This document shows, one piece after another, positions 5,447-5,637 of a stretch of 5,637 nucleotides of DNA (within the stretch, counting starts at the first letter, position 1; every line of letters begins with the position of its first letter). A model generated the notes under the pieces. The model was not told where the DNA came from. It was given only the letters and a program-made list of their open reading frames with translations, and ran no database searches. Made by a program: the position numbers and the translations under genes. The stretch comes from Actinomycetota bacterium (GTDB taxonomy: Bacteria > Actinomycetota > Thermoleophilia > Gaiellales > Gaiellaceae), in the NCBI GenBank assembly GCA_013695295.1, contig JACDAS010000354.1:1-5637 (forward strand), read 5' to 3'.

Positions 5447-5637
5447 ATGAGCGTGGAGATCGTCTTCGAGACCCACTCGATCAGCACTGACAACGAGCGC
5501 GGAATCGCCACCGGCTGGCTCCCTGGCCTCCTGTCCGAGCGGGGTAGGACACTCGCGGCGGAGCTCGGCGAACGCCGACGGGACGACGGCATCGCTGCTG
5601 TCTTCACCTCGGACCTGCGCCGAGCGGTGGAGACTGC
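5447..5637 (+). CDS. Histidine-phosphatase-superfamily protein, N-terminal part (runs off window)
   Basis: The first 63 codons are present; the rest lies beyond the window. The start ATG follows the UbiA-family stop by 2 bp with no Shine-Dalgarno, indicating translational coupling. The fragment reads VEIVFETHSISTDNE, then ATGWLPGLLSERGRTLAAELGERR and AVFTSDLRRAVETA, the usual order of phosphoglycerate-mutase-like phosphatases: strand with the phospho-accepting His, a LSERG helix start, then a SDLRRAVETA segment carrying a phosphate-binding Arg. The canonical Arg-His-Gly is replaced by Thr-His-Ser (residues 9-11), so His 10 is the likely nucleophile and the usual preceding Arg is missing. Substrate unknown. 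The position after a PRPP-using enzyme could mean processing of a phosphorylated sugar intermediate, as inference only. Superfamily call is good; activity is uncertain without the C-terminal half. Confidence 0.8.
   Translation, partial: MSVEIVFETHSISTDNERGIATGWLPGLLSERGRTLAAELGERRRDDGIAAVFTSDLRRAVET

Overview
The window is GC-rich with strong third-position G/C bias, and all seven recognisable genes lie on the + strand with short gaps. Gene content (a PhoB/OmpR-type two-component pair, a UbiA-type enzyme resembling decaprenyl-phosphate phosphoribosyltransferase, a DUF4015-like membrane-anchored glycosidase) and the Arg/Ala-rich proteins suggest a high-GC actinobacterium. A deep-branching group such as Thermoleophilia is my guess, made from protein style and not from a search.

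Layout. (1) Positions 3-509 hold the 3' part of an enolase-superfamily gene (muconate-lactonizing/epimerase-like). Its last codons and stop run into (2) four perfect tandem copies of a 22-bp GC-rich repeat (502-589). (3) 632-1813 encodes a single-pass membrane protein with a DUF4015-type putative glycoside hydrolase domain. (4) 1814-1885 is the most regulatory-looking gap: an AT-rich island with two perfect GTTTAC direct repeats exactly 11 bp apart, a possible -35/-10 pair and a GTGCCG/CGGCAC inverted repeat. (5) 1886-2368 encodes a small secreted, beta-rich protein of unknown family. (6) 2397-3101 and 3111-4514 encode an OmpR/PhoB-family response regulator and its membrane histidine kinase. 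The regulator's start codon and likely Shine-Dalgarno lie in one arm of a perfect 7-bp hairpin. (7) 4524-5444 encodes the UbiA-family prenyl-phosphate transferase, and (8) 5447 to the end encodes the N-terminus of a histidine-phosphatase-superfamily protein.

How it may work together. Genes 5-8 are separated by 28, 9, 9 and 2 bp, so they could form one transcript starting near 1860. The 11-bp-phased direct repeat ahead of the secreted-protein gene has the geometry bound by OmpR/PhoB regulators, and such a regulator is the second gene of the putative operon. The simplest model is an autoregulated envelope-sensing unit: secreted protein, regulator, sensor kinase and a polyprenyl-phosphate enzyme for cell-surface glycan. 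The secreted protein would be a candidate ligand, partner or effector for the kinase's unassigned extracytoplasmic domain. This is inference. No CRISPR, tRNA, rRNA, transposase or phage gene was seen.
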